Assembly (NCBI GenBank): GCA_030145195.1
Contig: JAQYVY010000031.1
Coordinates: 1 to 43,888 of the forward strand
Source: Desulfuromonadales bacterium
GTDB lineage: Bacteria; Desulfobacterota; Desulfuromonadia; Desulfuromonadales; BM103
Direction of reading: 5' to 3'
Length of the DNA: 43,888 nt
Shown: positions 42,878 to 43,888 of the stretch, in pieces
Position numbering within the stretch: position 1 is the first letter of the stretch
How the letters are laid out: each line of letters begins with the position of its first letter
Position numbers and translations under genes: made by a program
Notes under the pieces: generated by a model
What the model was told of the DNA's origin: nothing
Seen by the model: only the letters and a program-made list of their open reading frames with translations
Databases searched by the model: none

Positions 42878-43714
42878 CTACCCACAAAAAGTGGACACGT
42901 TTAATTGAGCAAACTGCTGCTCAAACTTATGCGGACTGACATAACCAAGCGAGGAATGACGCCGCATCCGATTATAGAATATTTCGATATACTCAAACAC
43001 CCCGGCCTTTACTTCATCGACGGTCTTGTAATCCTCAGCGTAGATCAATTCCACCTTCAAGCGGCTGAAGAATGATTCCATCACTGCATTGTCCCAGCAA
43101 TTTCCCTTGCGGCTCATACTGCAATCGATATCGTAGTTTTTGAGTGCTTCCTGGTACTCATTGCCCCGGTACTGTACACCACGATCCGAATGGATCAGGG
43201 TGTTACCCTTTGGCTCTCGTTGCGAAACAGCCATATCGAGAGCTTCAAGGATCAGACTTTCACGCATGTGTCTTTCCAGCGACCAGCCAACAACCTTCCG
43301 CGAGAAAAGATCGACCACCGCTGCAAGGTATAACCAGGTGCGGCCAACCCTAATGTAGGTGATATCGGAAACCCACTTCAAGTTTGGGGCCGGAGCCTTA
43401 AAGTTCTGCCGCAACACATTGGCGCTAATATTGGTCTTGGCTTCCGTGCGCGGAAAGTAACGAAACCGCTTGCCGTTGCGAGCTCGTAAGCCTTGTTCCT
43501 TGAGCAGATCAGCCACATGGTTTCTGCTGCAGGCGATCCCTAGCTCGTTCAACTCAACAGTCAGTCGTGGAGCCCCGTAGCGCTTTTTGAAGAGTTTGAA
43601 GGTTGACTCGACCGCTATTCTAACGCGCTCCCTTTGCAGTTCACGTAGGCTGAAAGGTCGCTTCAGCCAGTCATAAAAACCTGACCTAGAGACCGAAAGA
43701 ACACGGCACATCAT
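42878..43714 (-). CDS. IS3-family transposase OrfB
   Basis: A 278-residue DDE integrase-type protein. An HTH-like region (residues 1-100, including SRSGFYDWLKRPFSLRELQR and RYGAPRLTVELNELGIACSR) precedes the catalytic rve domain: WVSDITYIRVGRTWLYLAAV (first Asp), HSDRGVQYRGNEY near 172-184 (second Asp) and VMESFFSRLKVELIY near 206-220 (Glu). The in-frame sequence continues upstream to 43790 without a stop, so the natural product is probably an OrfAB fusion made by -1 frameshifting; ATG 43714 is a nominal start. Confidence 0.95.
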   Translation of the reverse strand: MMCRVLSVSRSGFYDWLKRPFSLRELQRERVRIAVESTFKLFKKRYGAPRLTVELNELGIACSRNHVADLLKEQGLRARNGKRFRYFPRTEAKTNISANVLRQNFKAPAPNLKWVSDITYIRVGRTWLYLAAVVDLFSRKVVGWSLERHMRESLILEALDMAVSQREPKGNTLIHSDRGVQYRGNEYQEALKNYDIDCSMSRKGNCWDNAVMESFFSRLKVELIYAEDYKTVDEVKAGVFEYIEIFYNRMRRHSSLGYVSPHKFEQQFAQLNVSTFCG

Positions 43715-43758
43715 GGTAACTCGGTACTCATACCGACAAGATTCAATCAGGGCATACT

Positions 43759-43888
43759 TTATTCGTCGGCCTTTGCAAAGTACGCCGTCGCTTTTTTTAA
43801 GAAGTCGCGCTCCTCTTTGAGATCTGCGACCTCTTTTTTCAGTTTCCGGATTTCGGCGGATTCTTCTTTTGAATAGTTCGTGCCGTCC
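43759..43888 (-). CDS. IS3-family OrfA, C-terminal part only
   Basis: The last 42 or so codons are seen; the rest lies past the window edge. The segment EIRKLKKEVADLKEERDFLK is a leucine-zipper-like coiled coil and is followed by KATAYFAKADE and stop, the usual ending of IS3 OrfA. Confidence 0.9.
   Translation of the reverse strand, partial: DGTNYSKEESAEIRKLKKEVADLKEERDFLKKATAYFAKADE
43791..43798 (-). other. Slippery site for -1 frameshift (A7G)
   Basis: On the minus strand TTAAAAAAAGCG: tRNAs slipping back one base on AAAAAAA pass from OrfA into the OrfB frame, which is open from here (SDGVLCKGRR...) to OrfB. This is the classic IS3 mechanism for producing the active OrfAB transposase. Confidence 0.8.

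Larger units (their letters stand above)
42873..43888 (-). mobile_element. IS3-family insertion sequence, 5' end beyond window
   Basis: The element encodes OrfA (partial) and OrfB in overlapping frames with an A7 slippery tract. The visible end lies near 42873, where TGGTCCTACCCACAAAAAGT, followed by GGACACG, resembles an IS terminus; the exact end and the target duplication cannot be set without the other end. Both frames are open in the part seen, so it may be active. Confidence 0.85.

Overview
The window reads as chromosome from an anaerobic, Gram-negative, type IV-piliated bacterium, most likely a Desulfuromonadales/Geobacter-like member of the Desulfobacterota. This rests on a tungsten aldehyde oxidoreductase with TupABC-type uptake, an EtfAB plus membrane Fe-S quinone-reductase module, the futalosine menaquinone gene mqnA, and a pilMNOPQ operon running into aroB. 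The taxon is inferred from gene content, not from a marker search. Nearly all genes lie on the minus strand; the exceptions are the lipoprotein/CHAT block at 12.3-16.3 kb and a broken Nudix gene.

Layout. (1) 1-5.2 kb: tungsten/molybdenum metabolism: aldehyde ferredoxin oxidoreductase (cut by the window edge), a MoaD-like protein, MoeA and a tungstate ABC transporter. (2) 5.5-11.5 kb: acyl/flavin redox genes: a nitronate-monooxygenase-family flavoprotein, TesB thioesterase, a membrane-anchored HdrD-like Fe-S oxidoreductase and EtfA/EtfB, which together suggest acyl-CoA oxidation feeding menaquinone. (3) 11.7-16.3 kb: an unknown 87-residue protein with a long hairpin at its stop codon, then on the plus strand an apparently frameshifted small lipoprotein, a second unknown lipoprotein and an 884-residue TPR-CHAT protease carrying its own lipoprotein signal. 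(4) 16.4-18.8 kb: a hipBA toxin-antitoxin pair between an intact tRNA-Leu(UAA) and a decayed copy of that tRNA's 3' end plus terminator. (5) 18.8-26.7 kb: a Nudix fragment, mqnA, a lipoate ligase-family enzyme, accBC, an M24 peptidase, aroQ, a roadblock/LC7 protein, a TPR protein and aroB. (6) 26.9-33.7 kb: pilQ-P-O-N-M, a small XRE regulator and prepilin peptidase pilD. (7) 33.7-42.7 kb: an AT-richer surface-glycan region with a heptosyltransferase, four methyltransferases, a glyoxalase-fold protein, a class III aminotransferase, CMP-sugar synthetase and NeuB-like genes, and a radical SAM protein. (8) 42.9 kb to the end: an IS3-family insertion sequence with a -1 slippery site.

How the parts fit. 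TupABC would supply tungstate, while MoeA and the MoaD-like protein serve the pterin cofactor used by the AOR. EtfAB would pass electrons from acyl-CoA dehydrogenases to the membrane Fe-S protein and on to menaquinone, whose synthesis includes MqnA. PilM-Q form the pilus alignment and secretin complex and PilD matures its pilins. The glycan genes probably make and attach a nonulosonic-acid-like sugar.

The least explained parts are the lipoprotein/CHAT block, the tRNA-flanked hipBA islet, a six-copy family of imperfect inverted repeats in intergenic gaps, and the reduced NeuB/NeuA-like sugar cluster, which lacks the usual legionaminic or pseudaminic genes.
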